From contig NZ_CP048836.1 in assembly GCF_010983895.1 (NCBI RefSeq), positions 2,976,001 through 3,040,000 on the forward strand: a DNA stretch of 64,000 nucleotides, given 5' to 3'. The notes under the pieces are model-generated. The model saw only the letters and a list, made by a program, of their open reading frames with translations. It was not told where the DNA came from and searched no databases. The translations under genes were made by a program, and so were the position numbers. The stretch is from Nitrogeniibacter mangrovi (lineage in GTDB: Bacteria > Pseudomonadota > Gammaproteobacteria > Burkholderiales > Rhodocyclaceae). Position 1 is the first letter of the stretch. Every line of letters begins with the position of its first letter. Shown piece after piece: positions 18,152 through 29,418 of the stretch.

Positions 18152-18182
18152 AAAAAAACGCCCGGCACATGGCCGGGCGTTT
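18152..18182 (-). terminator. Terminator of the monomeric isocitrate dehydrogenase gene
   Basis: On the minus strand a stem of eleven pairs (AAACGCCCGGC / GCCGGGCGTTT) with a 5-base loop runs into a seven-T tract, 20 bases after the stop. Confidence 0.9.
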
Positions 18183-18202
18183 CCGTCCCTGAGCAAGACG
18201 CC

Positions 18203-20430
<2,228 letters not shown>

Positions 20431-20845
20431 GGAAAACCTCCCTCAAGGTAGAGTCGGCCCGATGGCCGAACCGCCGTCGGCCCGATGGCCCACGGCACCA
20501 CTTCCGGATCGGTCTGGTACAGCGAGTCATGACGCGCCGGCCCGATCTTGATGCCGGGTCCGACGCAAAGCCCGACGCCCTTTCGCGGGAAAGGGCGCGG
20601 TGTGCCCTGCTGCCTCCTGGGAGCTGCTCTGCCGGCAGACAGGGTCATGGGTCACGCGCTGGCGCATACCTCCGGTTTCCCGGAAGTCGGCAATTATACT
20701 GTCTGCAGCGTCTGCGTGAGGCGAGACGGCGTACCGCGCGCGGGCACGGGGCTCGTTCAGAATGTTAGTAAATGCTAAAATGCCACGATCCGGCGTCGGC
20801 GGAGCCCCACCCGACGCGATGCCGGATGCGGGTTGAGGAGGCAAC
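20431..20845. other. Divergent control region between idh and aceK
   Basis: No gene is supported in these 415 bases. They hold a perfect 9-bp hairpin (CGCCCTTTC / GAAAGGGCG, 20576-20597) without a T run, and a minus-strand TATAAT (20698-20693) that also reads TATACT on plus (20695-20700). A small inverted repeat, TTAG-N6-CTAA (20765-20778), lies before aceK. The -35 elements are not clear on either strand. Confidence 0.5.
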
Positions 20846-22633
20846 ATGGATGTCGCACTCGGTGAAGGCCCGGTGGCCCAGGCCATCGCCCACGCACTGA
20901 TCGAGGGCTTCAACAAGCACTACCGGATCTTCCGCGAGACCAGCCGCAAGGCCAAGGCCCAGTACGAATCGGCCGCCTGGCAGGAACAGCTGGCGGCGGT
21001 GCGCGACCGGGTCCGCTTCTACGACGACCGGGTCGACGAATGCGTCACGCGCCTGCATCAGGAATTCGATGCCGACTCGCTCGACGACGCCACCTGGCAG
21101 CAGGTCAAGCTCCACTTCATCGGCATGCTCATCAACCACAAGCAGCCGGAGCTAGCCGAGACCTTCTTCAACTCGGTGTGCTGCAAGATCCTCCACCGCA
21201 CCTACTTCAACAACGACTACATCTTCGCCCGCCCCGCGATGTCGGTCGAATACATCGAGTCGTTCCCGCCGGTGTACTCGAGCTACTACCTGCACGAGGA
21301 CGGCTTTCGCGCCACCGTGCGCCAGATCGTCGAGGACTTCGACTGGCAGCGCCCGTTCGAGGATCTGGACCGGGACATCGAGCATGTGTCGCGCTGCGTG
21401 GAGGAGCACCTGGGCGGCGAGTGGCCGGACCGCGAGGTGAACTTCCAGATCCAGGTGCTGTACTCGGCCTTCTACCGCAACAAGACCGCGTACGTGATCG
21501 GCAAGGCCATCAACGGCTACCAGGAGTACCCGTTCGCGATGGCGGTGCGCCACAACGCCCACGGCAAGCTCTACATCGACACCCTGCTGCTCGACCGCTG
21601 GCGCATCTCGGTGCTGTTCTCGCTCTCGCGCGCCTACTTCCTGGTGGACATGGAGGTGCCCTCGGGCTATGTGCAGTTCCTGCGCTCGATCATGCCCAAC
21701 AAGCCGCGCAGCGAGCTGTACACCATGCTCGGGCTGGGCAAGCAGGGCAAGACCATGTTCTTCCGCGACCTGATCTCGCACCTGCGCCACTCCAACGACC
21801 GCTTCATCATCGCACCGGGCATCCGCGGGCTGGTGATGCTGGTGTTCACGCTGCCCTCCTACCCCTACGTGTTCAAGATCATCAAGGACGTGTTCGGCAG
21901 CACCAAGAACATGGACCGCGCCACGGTCAAGAAGAAGTACCTGATGGTCAAGCAGGTGGACCGGGTCGGGCGCATGGCCGACACCCTGGAGTTCTCCAAG
22001 GTGGCGCTGCCCCTGTCACGCTTCCACCCGGACCTGCTCAAGGAACTCACCGACCTGGCGCCCACCGCCTTCGAACTCGACGGTGACTCGGTGGTGATTC
22101 GCCACCTGTATATCGAGCGCCGCATGACGCCGCTGAACATCTACCTCGAACGGGCCGACGAAGCGCAGACCGAGCACGCCGTGCGCGAATACGGCAACGC
22201 CATCCGCGAGATGGCCGCCGCCAACATCTTCCCTGGCGACATGCTGTGGAAGAACTTCGGCGTGACCCGCTACGGCCGGGTCGTGTTCTACGACTACGAC
22301 GAAATCGAGTACATGACCGACTGCCACTTCCGCGCGATCCCGCCGGCGCCCTATCCGGAAATGGAGCTGGCCGGCGAGCCGTGGTACACCGCCGGCCCGC
22401 ACGACGTCTTCCCCGAGGAATTCGCCACCTTCCTGCTCGGGCGGCCGGCCATCCGCAAGGCCTTCGTCAAGCACCACCGCGACCTGCTCGCACCGACCTT
22501 CTGGCAGCAGGCGCAGCAACTGATCCGCGACGGCCACGTCGAGGACTTCTTCCCCTATCCCCCCGAGCTGCGCTTCCACAACCGCTTCGCGCCGGAAGCC
22601 ACGCCCATCGACACCGAGGCCATCGAGACATGA
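20846..22633 (+). CDS. aceK: Isocitrate dehydrogenase kinase/phosphatase AceK
   Basis: AceK phosphorylates and dephosphorylates the dimeric Icd, sending isocitrate to the glyoxylate shunt on acetate-like substrates. The 595 residues align with the family throughout: FNKHYRIFRETSRKAK near 24-40, PPVYSSYYLHEDG near 140, the ATP-loop region APGIRGLVMLVFTLPSYPYV near 325, VFKIIKD, and the catalytic-loop segment FPGDMLWKNFGVTRYGRVVF with YDYDEIEYM. GAGGAGGCAAC precedes the ATG. Its target icd and the shunt enzyme aceA are both in this window though not adjacent. The stop overlaps the next start (ATGA). Confidence 0.96.
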   Translation: MDVALGEGPVAQAIAHALIEGFNKHYRIFRETSRKAKAQYESAAWQEQLAAVRDRVRFYDDRVDECVTRLHQEFDADSLDDATWQQVKLHFIGMLINHKQPELAETFFNSVCCKILHRTYFNNDYIFARPAMSVEYIESFPPVYSSYYLHEDGFRATVRQIVEDFDWQRPFEDLDRDIEHVSRCVEEHLGGEWPDREVNFQIQVLYSAFYRNKTAYVIGKAINGYQEYPFAMAVRHNAHGKLYIDTLLLDRWRISVLFSLSRAYFLVDMEVPSGYVQFLRSIMPNKPRSELYTMLGLGKQGKTMFFRDLISHLRHSNDRFIIAPGIRGLVMLVFTLPSYPYVFKIIKDVFGSTKNMDRATVKKKYLMVKQVDRVGRMADTLEFSKVALPLSRFHPDLLKELTDLAPTAFELDGDSVVIRHLYIERRMTPLNIYLERADEAQTEHAVREYGNAIREMAAANIFPGDMLWKNFGVTRYGRVVFYDYDEIEYMTDCHFRAIPPAPYPEMELAGEPWYTAGPHDVFPEEFATFLLGRPAIRKAFVKHHRDLLAPTFWQQAQQLIRDGHVEDFFPYPPELRFHNRFAPEATPIDTEAIET

Positions 22634-23595
22634 ACGCCCTGCGCACCGGATTCGCCCTGTTCCTCCTGCTCGCCGTGGCCCTGTTCCCGCCACCGCTGCG
22701 CGCCGACGAGGCCATCACCCTCACCCCCATCCAGGTCGGCCCGCACAGCTGGTATTTCCAGGGCGAATCCGGTGCCGCATCGGCGGCCAACAAAGGCTTC
22801 ATGTCCAACGCCGGCTTCGTCGTCACCGACGACCAGGTGATCGTCTGGGACAGCCTCGGCACCCCGGTCCTCGGCCAGGCCATGATCACGGCGATCCGCA
22901 AGCTCACGGCGCTGCCGATCAAGCTCGTCATCGCCAGCCACTATCATGCCGACCACATCTACGGCCTGCAGGCCTTCAAGGCCCTCGGGGCCGACATCTG
23001 GGCGCACCAAAACTCGCGCCTCTACCTGGCCAGCGACGTGGCCAGGGAGCGCCTCGCCCAGCGCCGCGACGCCCTGTTCCCGTGGGTGAACGAGGACACG
23101 CATCTGGTCCCCCCCGATCGCACCCTGCCCGGCGGGGAGAACTTCACCCGCGGCGGCCTCCATTTCCGCCTCATCGACGCCCATGGCTCCCACGCCCCCG
23201 ACGACATGATGCTGCTGGTCGAAGAGGACGGCGTGCTGTTCTCCGGCGACCTGTTCTTCGATGGTCGCGTCCCCTTCGTCGGCGACGCCAACACCCGGCA
23301 CTGGCTCAAGGCACTCGACAGCATGCTCGACAGCCACCCGAAGGTCGTCGTGCCCGGCCACGGCCACGCCAGCAAGACCCCGCAGCACGGCATCACCCTC
23401 ACCCGCGACTACCTGATCGACTTGCGTCAGAAAATGGGCGCCGCCGTCGCCGACCTGACCGACTTCGAGACCGCCTATGCCGCCGCCGACTGGTCGCGCT
23501 GGCAGAAGCTGCCCGCCTTCGAGGCCGCCAACCGGCTCAACGCCTATAACGTATACATCCAGATGGAACAGGAAGCCTTGCAGGGCAACCGCTGA
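22630..23595 (+). CDS. Exported metallo-beta-lactamase-fold hydrolase, SoxH-like
   Basis: A 321-residue protein with a signal peptide (ending LRADEA, about residue 25) and the metal motif SHYHADHIYG (H-x-H-x-D-H) near residue 102. Further metal ligands follow in HGSHAPDDM, FSGDLFFDGR and VPGHGHA. This pattern is seen in SoxH and in quinoprotein-associated zinc metallohydrolases; the substrate is not established. Its ATG overlaps the aceK stop, so translation is coupled to aceK, an unexpected pairing. The next gene, 13 bases on, is a YeeE/YedE sulfur-compound transporter, which fits a sulfur role better. Confidence 0.82.
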   Translation: MNALRTGFALFLLLAVALFPPPLRADEAITLTPIQVGPHSWYFQGESGAASAANKGFMSNAGFVVTDDQVIVWDSLGTPVLGQAMITAIRKLTALPIKLVIASHYHADHIYGLQAFKALGADIWAHQNSRLYLASDVARERLAQRRDALFPWVNEDTHLVPPDRTLPGGENFTRGGLHFRLIDAHGSHAPDDMMLLVEEDGVLFSGDLFFDGRVPFVGDANTRHWLKALDSMLDSHPKVVVPGHGHASKTPQHGITLTRDYLIDLRQKMGAAVADLTDFETAYAAADWSRWQKLPAFEAANRLNAYNVYIQMEQEALQGNR

Positions 23596-23608
23596 ATCGG
23601 GGCGCACC

Positions 23609-24715
23609 ATGGACATCACGTCGCTGCTCGACGCCTACGGCGAGAAAACGGTCATCTCGGCACTCGGGCTGGCTGCCGGGGTGCTGTTCGGCGTCACCGC
23701 CCAGCGCTCGCGCTTCTGCCTGCGCTCGGCGGTGATCGAGTTCTGGCGCGGTGCCTGGGGCGAGAAACTGTCGGTGTGGCTGCTCGCCTTCTCCGCCGCC
23801 CTCGTCACCACCCAGGCCTTCGTCGCTCTCGGCTGGCTCGACGTCACCACCGCGCGCCAGCTCTCGGCGCGCGGCAGCCTCTCCGGCGCGCTGGTCGGCG
23901 GGCTGCTGTTCGGGATCGGCATGATCCTGACCCGCGGCTGTTCGAGCCGCATCCTCATCCTCGCCGCCAACGGCAACCTGCGCGCCCTGCTCAGCGGACT
24001 GATCTTCGCGGTCACCGCCCAGGCGGCCATGAGCGGCGCCCTGGCCCCGCTGCGCGAGTGGCTCACCGGGCTGTGGACCGTCGAGGGCGGCTCGGCGCGC
24101 GACCTGCTCGCCGCCTTCCATCTCGGCCCCGTGGGCGGCATCGTGTTCGGATGCAGCTGGCTGGTGGTCGGCGTGCATCTGGTGCGCAAGCATGCCGTGC
24201 CGGTGCGCGGCATCGTCGGCGCCGTCGGCGTGGGCCTGGCCGTGGCCCTGAGCTGGCTGGCGACCTTCACGGTGGGCCGCCAGTCCTTCGATCCGATCCC
24301 CACCCAGAGCCTGAGTTTCACCGGCCCGTCGGCGGACATGCTCATGCTGGTGCTCGCCCCGATGGGCAAGTCCTTCGACTTCGATACCGGCCTGCTGCCG
24401 GGCGTGGCGATCGGCTCGTTCGTGGCGGCACTGCTCGCCCGCGAGCTGAAACTGGAGGGCTTCAAGGACGGCCCCTCCATGCGCCGCTACATCGCCGGCG
24501 GCATGCTCATGGGCTTCGGCGGCATGCTCGCCGGCGGCTGCGCGGTGGGCAACGGGGTGTCGGGCGCCTCGGTGTTCTCGCTCACGGCCTGGATCGCCCT
24601 GCTCGGCATGTGGGTCGGCGCCGGCCTGACCGACTGGTGGTTCGACCGACGCGCCGCCAGCCAGGCCCGGCTGGCCGTCGCCTGCGCCGAGGAGGCCGTG
24701 CCGGTGGCGCCATGA
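23609..24715 (+). CDS. YeeE/YedE-family (TsuA-like) sulfur-compound transporter
   Basis: A 368-residue membrane protein with about ten helices and the two-fold YeeE/YedE repeat. The first repeat carries TRGCSSRILI (about residue 109) and the second GGCAVGNGVSG (about residue 310), the conserved Cys used for thiosulfate binding in TsuA. It likely moves thiosulfate or a related sulfur species across the inner membrane. It follows the SoxH-like hydrolase by 13 bases; the sox cluster starts 1.4 kb downstream on the other strand. Substrate is inferred from the family. Confidence 0.85.
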   Translation: MDITSLLDAYGEKTVISALGLAAGVLFGVTAQRSRFCLRSAVIEFWRGAWGEKLSVWLLAFSAALVTTQAFVALGWLDVTTARQLSARGSLSGALVGGLLFGIGMILTRGCSSRILILAANGNLRALLSGLIFAVTAQAAMSGALAPLREWLTGLWTVEGGSARDLLAAFHLGPVGGIVFGCSWLVVGVHLVRKHAVPVRGIVGAVGVGLAVALSWLATFTVGRQSFDPIPTQSLSFTGPSADMLMLVLAPMGKSFDFDTGLLPGVAIGSFVAALLARELKLEGFKDGPSMRRYIAGGMLMGFGGMLAGGCAVGNGVSGASVFSLTAWIALLGMWVGAGLTDWWFDRRAASQARLAVACAEEAVPVAP

Positions 24716-24756
24716 CAGACGGCCTTGCCCGGCCACCGATCCGCTAGACTGCCCGC

Positions 24757-25191
24757 ATGGACATCCGACTGGCCACCTCCGACCGGGACATCGAACGGGC
24801 CGCCGACCTGCTGCGGCAGTTGCGCACCCACCTCGACCGGGCAACGCTGATCGAGCGCATCCGGACCCAGCAGCGCGACGGCTACCAGCTCGCCCTGCTG
24901 GCCCCCGCGGACGGGCCGGCCCAATGCGTGGCCGGCTTCGTGATCACCACGAAGCTCGCCTGGGGGCGCGCCCTGTACGTGGACGATCTGGTGACCGATG
25001 CCGCGACCCGCTCGAGCGGCGCGGGCCGACGCATGTTGGACTGGCTCAAGGCCTACGCCCGCGCGCAGGCGTGTGGCGAGCTGCATCTGGACTCCGGGGT
25101 GCAGCGCTTCGAGGCGCATCGCTTCTACCTGCGCGAAGGCTTCCGCATCGCCAGCCATCACTTCGCCCTCACGCTGGATGCGCCGCCTTGA
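24757..25191 (+). CDS. GNAT-family N-acetyltransferase
   Basis: A 144-residue protein of the Gcn5-related fold. The LYVDDLVTDAATRSSGAGRR segment (residues about 69-88) is the acetyl-CoA pyrophosphate loop (R-x-x-G-x-G/A-like). The ending HRFYLREGFRIASHHF is the usual beta6-beta7 part. The acceptor is unknown. It stands 41 bases after the YeeE gene and may share its transcript. Confidence 0.85.
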   Translation: MDIRLATSDRDIERAADLLRQLRTHLDRATLIERIRTQQRDGYQLALLAPADGPAQCVAGFVITTKLAWGRALYVDDLVTDAATRSSGAGRRMLDWLKAYARAQACGELHLDSGVQRFEAHRFYLREGFRIASHHFALTLDAPP

Positions 25192-25296
25192 CGGCTCCGG
25201 GGAAGGAACGCACGACCGCCTCCCTTGCATGTGGGAACCGGCGCGCGCACCATGGACGGACGCACGAGCTTCGACGCTCCATCGCAAACAGACCCC

Positions 25297-26034
25297 ATGA
25301 CCCGGCGTTTTCTCCTCGCCCTGCTGTGCGCCACCCTGATGCTCCCTGCCCTGGCCGCGAGGGCGCAGATGCGCTTCTCGGTGGTGGAGGATGCGGTCCT
25401 GATGCAGATCAGCGAGCGCGTCCTGCAGGAAGCCTACCGGCAGATCGGGCTGAGCTTCGAACTCGAGGCTTACCCGGGCGCACGCTCACTGCGCTACGCC
25501 GAAGCGGGTTTCGTCGACGGCGAGGTGGCCCGCCTCGGCGGGTTGGAGAAGACCCATCCGACCCTGCTCCGGGTCCCGGTCGCCATCAACCGGCTCGAAG
25601 CGGTGGCCTTTACCCGTGACGTCCAGTTGAGTGTGCACGGCTGGCCGAGCCTGAAGCCATACCGGGTGGGCATTCGCCGTGGGGTGCCCTTCGCCGAACG
25701 GGCCGCGAAACGCTATGGCCTCGACAGCCAGATCGCCGACAGCGTCGAACAGCTGTTTCGCCTGCTCGATGCCGGCCGGGTCGACGTGGTCGTCGTCTCG
25801 CGCCTGAACGGTCTGGAAGCCCTCGACGCCCTCGGCGATACCGGCGTTCAGGCGCTCTCCCCACCGGTCGACTCCTTCCCCCTGTTCCATTATCTGCACG
25901 CGCGCCACCGCGATCTGCTGCCGGCCATCACCGCCGCATTGCGCAAGATGGACGGGACGGGACGCATCCGGCAGATCCGGGAGACCTTCATCGCCCAGCG
26001 CTTCGGCAAGCACGCCGCCCGGGCCACCCCTTGA
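25297..26034 (+). CDS. Periplasmic solute-binding protein, SBP_bac_3 type
   Basis: A 245-residue protein with a clear signal peptide from the ATG at 25297 (MTRRFLLALL…ARAQ). The upstream extension to 25225 adds a polar segment that would hide it, so the inner start is preferred. The mature part has the two-lobe amino-acid-binding-protein pattern (YRQIGLSFELEAYPGARSL; LKPYRVGIRRGVPFAERAA; DVVVVSRLNGLEAL). No transporter subunits are adjacent. Such orphans often act as sensors or partners of signalling proteins. Ligand unknown. Confidence 0.8.
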   Translation: MTRRFLLALLCATLMLPALAARAQMRFSVVEDAVLMQISERVLQEAYRQIGLSFELEAYPGARSLRYAEAGFVDGEVARLGGLEKTHPTLLRVPVAINRLEAVAFTRDVQLSVHGWPSLKPYRVGIRRGVPFAERAAKRYGLDSQIADSVEQLFRLLDAGRVDVVVVSRLNGLEALDALGDTGVQALSPPVDSFPLFHYLHARHRDLLPAITAALRKMDGTGRIRQIRETFIAQRFGKHAARATP

Positions 26035-26052
26035 GCGCGCGTGTCGGTACAC

Positions 26053-26082
26053 GAAGAAGGCCGCCGGGTGGCGGCCTTCTTC
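26053..26082. terminator. Bidirectional terminator between the solute-binding gene and soxB
   Basis: A perfect 13-bp stem (GAAGAAGGCCGCC / GGCGGCCTTCTTC) with a 4-base loop lies between two convergent genes. It is the strongest hairpin in the window; the T content is within the stem rather than a separate tract. Confidence 0.85.
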
Positions 26083-26100
26083 ATCGTCGGCGCACAAGCC

Positions 26101-27825
26101 TCAGGCCATGCCCGGATTGCCGGCCATGCCCTTGAGGCTGGGCATGTTGAGCTGGCGCGGCGCGATGGTCTTGTGGCTGCGCAGGTAGCGGGCCACCACG
26201 TCCCAGACCGGCTCGCCGGCGGCATCGCGCGCCGCTTCGGACACCGGCGCCCAGCCGGCGACCTTGTAGGTCTTGTCGGCGTCGATGGGTTTGCCGTTCA
26301 GGGTCATGTCGAGGATGCGCCCGCCCATGGCGGCGGTGGGGTCGCAGCCGTACTGCAGGCCCCCGACGCGCACCATGTCCCCGCCCTGCTGGTAGTACGG
26401 GTCGGGATTGAACAGGTTGTCGCACACGTCTTCGAGCACGGTCTTGATCATGCTGCCCTTCATCTCGGTGACGGTGGTGAACGGATAGGTGATGGCGGTC
26501 TGGTCGAGCAGCTGCTCCATGGTGATGGTGTCGCCCGGCAGCAGCGTGGTGCCCCAGCGGAAGCCGGGCGAGAAGGCGATCTCGGCGTCCTTTTCGGCCA
26601 TGAGCGCGTCGAGGATGAGCTGGTCCCACGACCCGTTGAAGTTGCCACGCCGATAGAGCAGCCCTTCGGTGACGGCGAGCTTCTCGCCGAGCCGGTCGAG
26701 GAAGGGGGCGCGCACCTTGTCGATGTAGGCGGCCATGTCCGGATCGGCCGGCAGCAGGTTGGAGAACACCGGCATCAGGTGGTAGCGGAAGTCGCGCACC
26801 TTGCCGTCGCGCACGTCCAGGTCCATGACGCCGAGGAACTTGCCGTTGGAGCCGGCATTGGTCACCAGGGTCTTGCCGCCGGCGTTGTCGACGATGCTCG
26901 GCTTGGGCATGCCGTCGTGGGTGTGGCCACCGAAGATGACGTCGATGCCGGTCACCTGCGAGGCCATCTTCAGGTCCACGTCCATGCCGTTGTGCGAGAG
27001 CACGACGACGACCTGGGCGCCCTTGGCGCGCGCCTCATTGACCATCTCCTGCATGCGCTCGTCCTGGATGCCGAAGCTCCACTCGGGGGTAAAGTAGCGC
27101 GGGTTGGCGATGGGGGTGTAGGGAAAGGCCTGGCCGACGATGGCCACCGGCACGCCGTTGATCCGCTTGATGACATAAGGCTTGAAGACCGGGTCTTCGA
27201 AGTCGGTGGTCTTCACGTTCTGGGCGACGATGTCGATGGCCCCGGCGAAGTCCTTGCCCTCGACCTCCTTGACCCGCTCGGCCCCGTAGGTGGCCTCCCA
27301 GTGCAGCGTCATCACGTCCACGCCGAGCAGCTTGGCGGCATCGACCATGTCCTGGGCCTGGGTCCACAGGGCGGTGCCGGAGCCCTGCCAGGTGTCGCCG
27401 CCGTCGAGCAGCAGCGCGCCGGGCCGGCTGGCCTTCATGCGCTTGACCAGGGTCGCCAGGTGGGCGAAGCCGCCGACCTTGCCGTAGGTGCGCGCGGCGG
27501 CCTCGAAATCGAGGTAGGTGTAGGCGTGCGCCTCGATGCCGCCAGCCGGCACCCCGAAATGGGTGAGGAAGGCGTCGCCGACCAGGTGCGGGGCGCGGCC
27601 GCGCATGTCGCCGATGCCGAGGTTCACGTCGGGCTCGCGGAAATAGATGGGTAACAGCTGCGCATGGCAGTCGGTCATGTGCAGCAGGCTGACATTGCCG
27701 AAGCCGGGCATGTCGTAGAGCGTGCCGGCGGCCTTCTCGGCGCGGACGAAGTCGCTGTGCAGGGTCATGCCGCCAGCCGCGGCAACGGCCAGCATCTGCA
27801 GGAATTCTCGGCGATTCATGCTCAT
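26101..27825 (-). CDS. soxB: Thiosulfohydrolase SoxB
   Basis: SoxB hydrolyses the terminal sulfone from SoxYZ-bound intermediates, releasing sulfate in the periplasm, with a di-manganese site. The 574 residues open with a twin-arginine signal (NRREFLQMLAVAAAG). Metallophosphatase motifs follow: HMTDCHAQL (near 50), GGDTWQGSG (near 145), LSHNGMDVD and FGGHTHDGM (near 290-310). The HDG of the last motif is typical of SoxB. Last gene of the sox operon, ending at the bidirectional terminator; 102 bases separate it from soxX. Confidence 0.96.
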   Translation of the reverse strand: MSMNRREFLQMLAVAAAGGMTLHSDFVRAEKAAGTLYDMPGFGNVSLLHMTDCHAQLLPIYFREPDVNLGIGDMRGRAPHLVGDAFLTHFGVPAGGIEAHAYTYLDFEAAARTYGKVGGFAHLATLVKRMKASRPGALLLDGGDTWQGSGTALWTQAQDMVDAAKLLGVDVMTLHWEATYGAERVKEVEGKDFAGAIDIVAQNVKTTDFEDPVFKPYVIKRINGVPVAIVGQAFPYTPIANPRYFTPEWSFGIQDERMQEMVNEARAKGAQVVVVLSHNGMDVDLKMASQVTGIDVIFGGHTHDGMPKPSIVDNAGGKTLVTNAGSNGKFLGVMDLDVRDGKVRDFRYHLMPVFSNLLPADPDMAAYIDKVRAPFLDRLGEKLAVTEGLLYRRGNFNGSWDQLILDALMAEKDAEIAFSPGFRWGTTLLPGDTITMEQLLDQTAITYPFTTVTEMKGSMIKTVLEDVCDNLFNPDPYYQQGGDMVRVGGLQYGCDPTAAMGGRILDMTLNGKPIDADKTYKVAGWAPVSEAARDAAGEPVWDVVARYLRSHKTIAPRQLNMPSLKGMAGNPGMA

Positions 27826-27927
27826 GGGTGCAGTCCTCGAGGCAAAAAAAGTCCGGCCTCGGACACCGCGCGCCGTGTCACCGGACGTGACGGTCGGGGC
27901 AGGCCGGGGCCGGACGGACGAGTCGGG

Positions 27928-28527
27928 TCAGGGTTTGTTGACCGGTGACTCCGGGTCGAACAGATAGGCCATGACGTCCTTGATCTGGGCTTCGGTCAGC
28001 AGCCCCGAATCCCCGTTGCGGGGCATGTTGCTGCAGGCGTTGAAGGCCTTGGCGTTCCAGATCTTGGCCCAGGTGTACCTGACCATGTCCTCGGAGGCGC
28101 CGCGCACCTTGCCGTACTCCAGCAGGCTGGGGCCGATGGTGCCGAAGGCGATCTCGTGGTGGCTCAGCTGGTGACAGTTGTAGCAGCCGCCGCCGTTGAC
28201 CGCATCGGCTTTGTCTCGCCAGGTCAGGCCGCGACCGGAGATGGCGATCTTCTCGCCCTTCTTCCAGTCGCCCAGGTACTGGCCGTCGGCCGGATACTTG
28301 ACCGAGGCGAGCTGCGCCGCCTCGATCTGGGCCATGCGCGCCTTGTCGGGCGTCTTGCCGGAACATTCCTTCTGGAAGTCGAGCTGGTAGAGCCGGTGCT
28401 TGTCGGCGATCCCCTTCGACCGGAAAGACTGGTCCATCATCTGCTTGAACTCGACATAGGTGTCATCGGCCAGGGCCAGATTCGCCGCGAGCGCCAGGGG
28501 CGCGATCATCATGAGTTTCAGTTTCAT
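27928..28527 (-). CDS. soxX: Monoheme cytochrome c SoxX
   Basis: SoxX forms the SoxAX complex that attaches thiosulfate to SoxYZ. The 199 residues have a signal peptide (MKLKLMMIAPLALAANLALA) and one heme site, C115-x-x-C118-H119 (CYNCH), with an axial Met likely in NMPRNG. A long N-terminal extension before the heme (KECSGKTPDKARM) is typical of the larger SoxX type. The ATG at 28527 was chosen over 28542 because GAGGAGGACG lies just before it. It starts 11 bases after the soxA stop. Confidence 0.93.
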   Translation of the reverse strand: MKLKLMMIAPLALAANLALADDTYVEFKQMMDQSFRSKGIADKHRLYQLDFQKECSGKTPDKARMAQIEAAQLASVKYPADGQYLGDWKKGEKIAISGRGLTWRDKADAVNGGGCYNCHQLSHHEIAFGTIGPSLLEYGKVRGASEDMVRYTWAKIWNAKAFNACSNMPRNGDSGLLTEAQIKDVMAYLFDPESPVNKP

Positions 28528-28538
28528 CGCCGTCCTCC

Positions 28539-29339
28539 TCAACGCTTGATGCCCGGGGTGGCCATGGTCGCCCCGTTGGCCTTGGCCGCCATGTATACCG
28601 ACAGGGCCTGGGTCACTTCCGAGCCATAGACCGGCTCGGGGAAACGCTGCTGGCGATAGCAGTCGTTCAGGCGGTGCTGCATGGTCCAGAACTGGCCGTT
28701 GGAGACGCGGTAGGCGGGCCAGGTGGTCCAGCCCGCGGCCGCGCCCTTGGCGGTGGTGAGGTTGGGCAGGTTCTGCATGCGGATGCGCTTGTCGTCGTCA
28801 CCGTGGCAGGTGGCGCAGGAGAAATCCATCGGGCCGGCGCGATAGAAGAAGGCCATCTCGCCGAGCTTGTACATGCGCTTCATCTCCGGATTGTGCATGT
28901 CGACCCTGACCTTCGCCCCTTTGGACTGGCCGACGACGTAGGCGACGATCTGCTCCATCTTCTCCATCTCGTCCTTGCCGAACTTGCCCTTGATGAACTT
29001 CTCGGGCGGGATGCCCTGCAAGGTGTCCATGCAGGTCATCAGGCGGCTCTCGAGGTCCTGAACCTTGCCCGTATCCTTGAAGTAGCGCGGCATCTGGGCA
29101 TAGGCGCCCTTGACCACGCCGGGGCCGAGCCCCAGGTCACATTGCGCCAGCGAGGCGTTCTTGGGGCCACGCGCGGTGGTCCACAACTCCTCTCCGGCCA
29201 TTTCCCAAAGCTCCGAGGGATTGCCGTCGGCCAGCATCTGGCGGTATTCGTCCAGGCTGTCCTGATTGGCATCCGCCCAGGCGCCCGTCGCCACGGCAGA
29301 CAGGCCGGCAAGGGCGGCGCACAGCAGTCGCTTCTTCAT
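28539..29339 (-). CDS. soxA: c-type cytochrome SoxA, single-heme form
   Basis: SoxA is the catalytic subunit of SoxAX. The 266 residues have a signal peptide (ending TGAWA) and one CxxCH, C175-C178-H179 (CATCH). The N-terminal domain keeps lone cysteines (AQCDLG, LMTCMD) but has no second CxxCH, so this is the monoheme class rather than the diheme class. The conserved catalytic Cys that carries the persulfide is probably the one in RLNDCYRQQRFP near residue 236. Located between soxZ and soxX. Confidence 0.94.
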   Translation of the reverse strand: MKKRLLCAALAGLSAVATGAWADANQDSLDEYRQMLADGNPSELWEMAGEELWTTARGPKNASLAQCDLGLGPGVVKGAYAQMPRYFKDTGKVQDLESRLMTCMDTLQGIPPEKFIKGKFGKDEMEKMEQIVAYVVGQSKGAKVRVDMHNPEMKRMYKLGEMAFFYRAGPMDFSCATCHGDDDKRIRMQNLPNLTTAKGAAAGWTTWPAYRVSNGQFWTMQHRLNDCYRQQRFPEPVYGSEVTQALSVYMAAKANGATMATPGIKR

Positions 29340-29418
29340 TGTCTCTCCTCCTCTGTTCGAACCGGTGCCCGGGGGCCGACGGCGGGCAGCGCACGCCCGC
29401 CACACCGGCGGGCCCACG

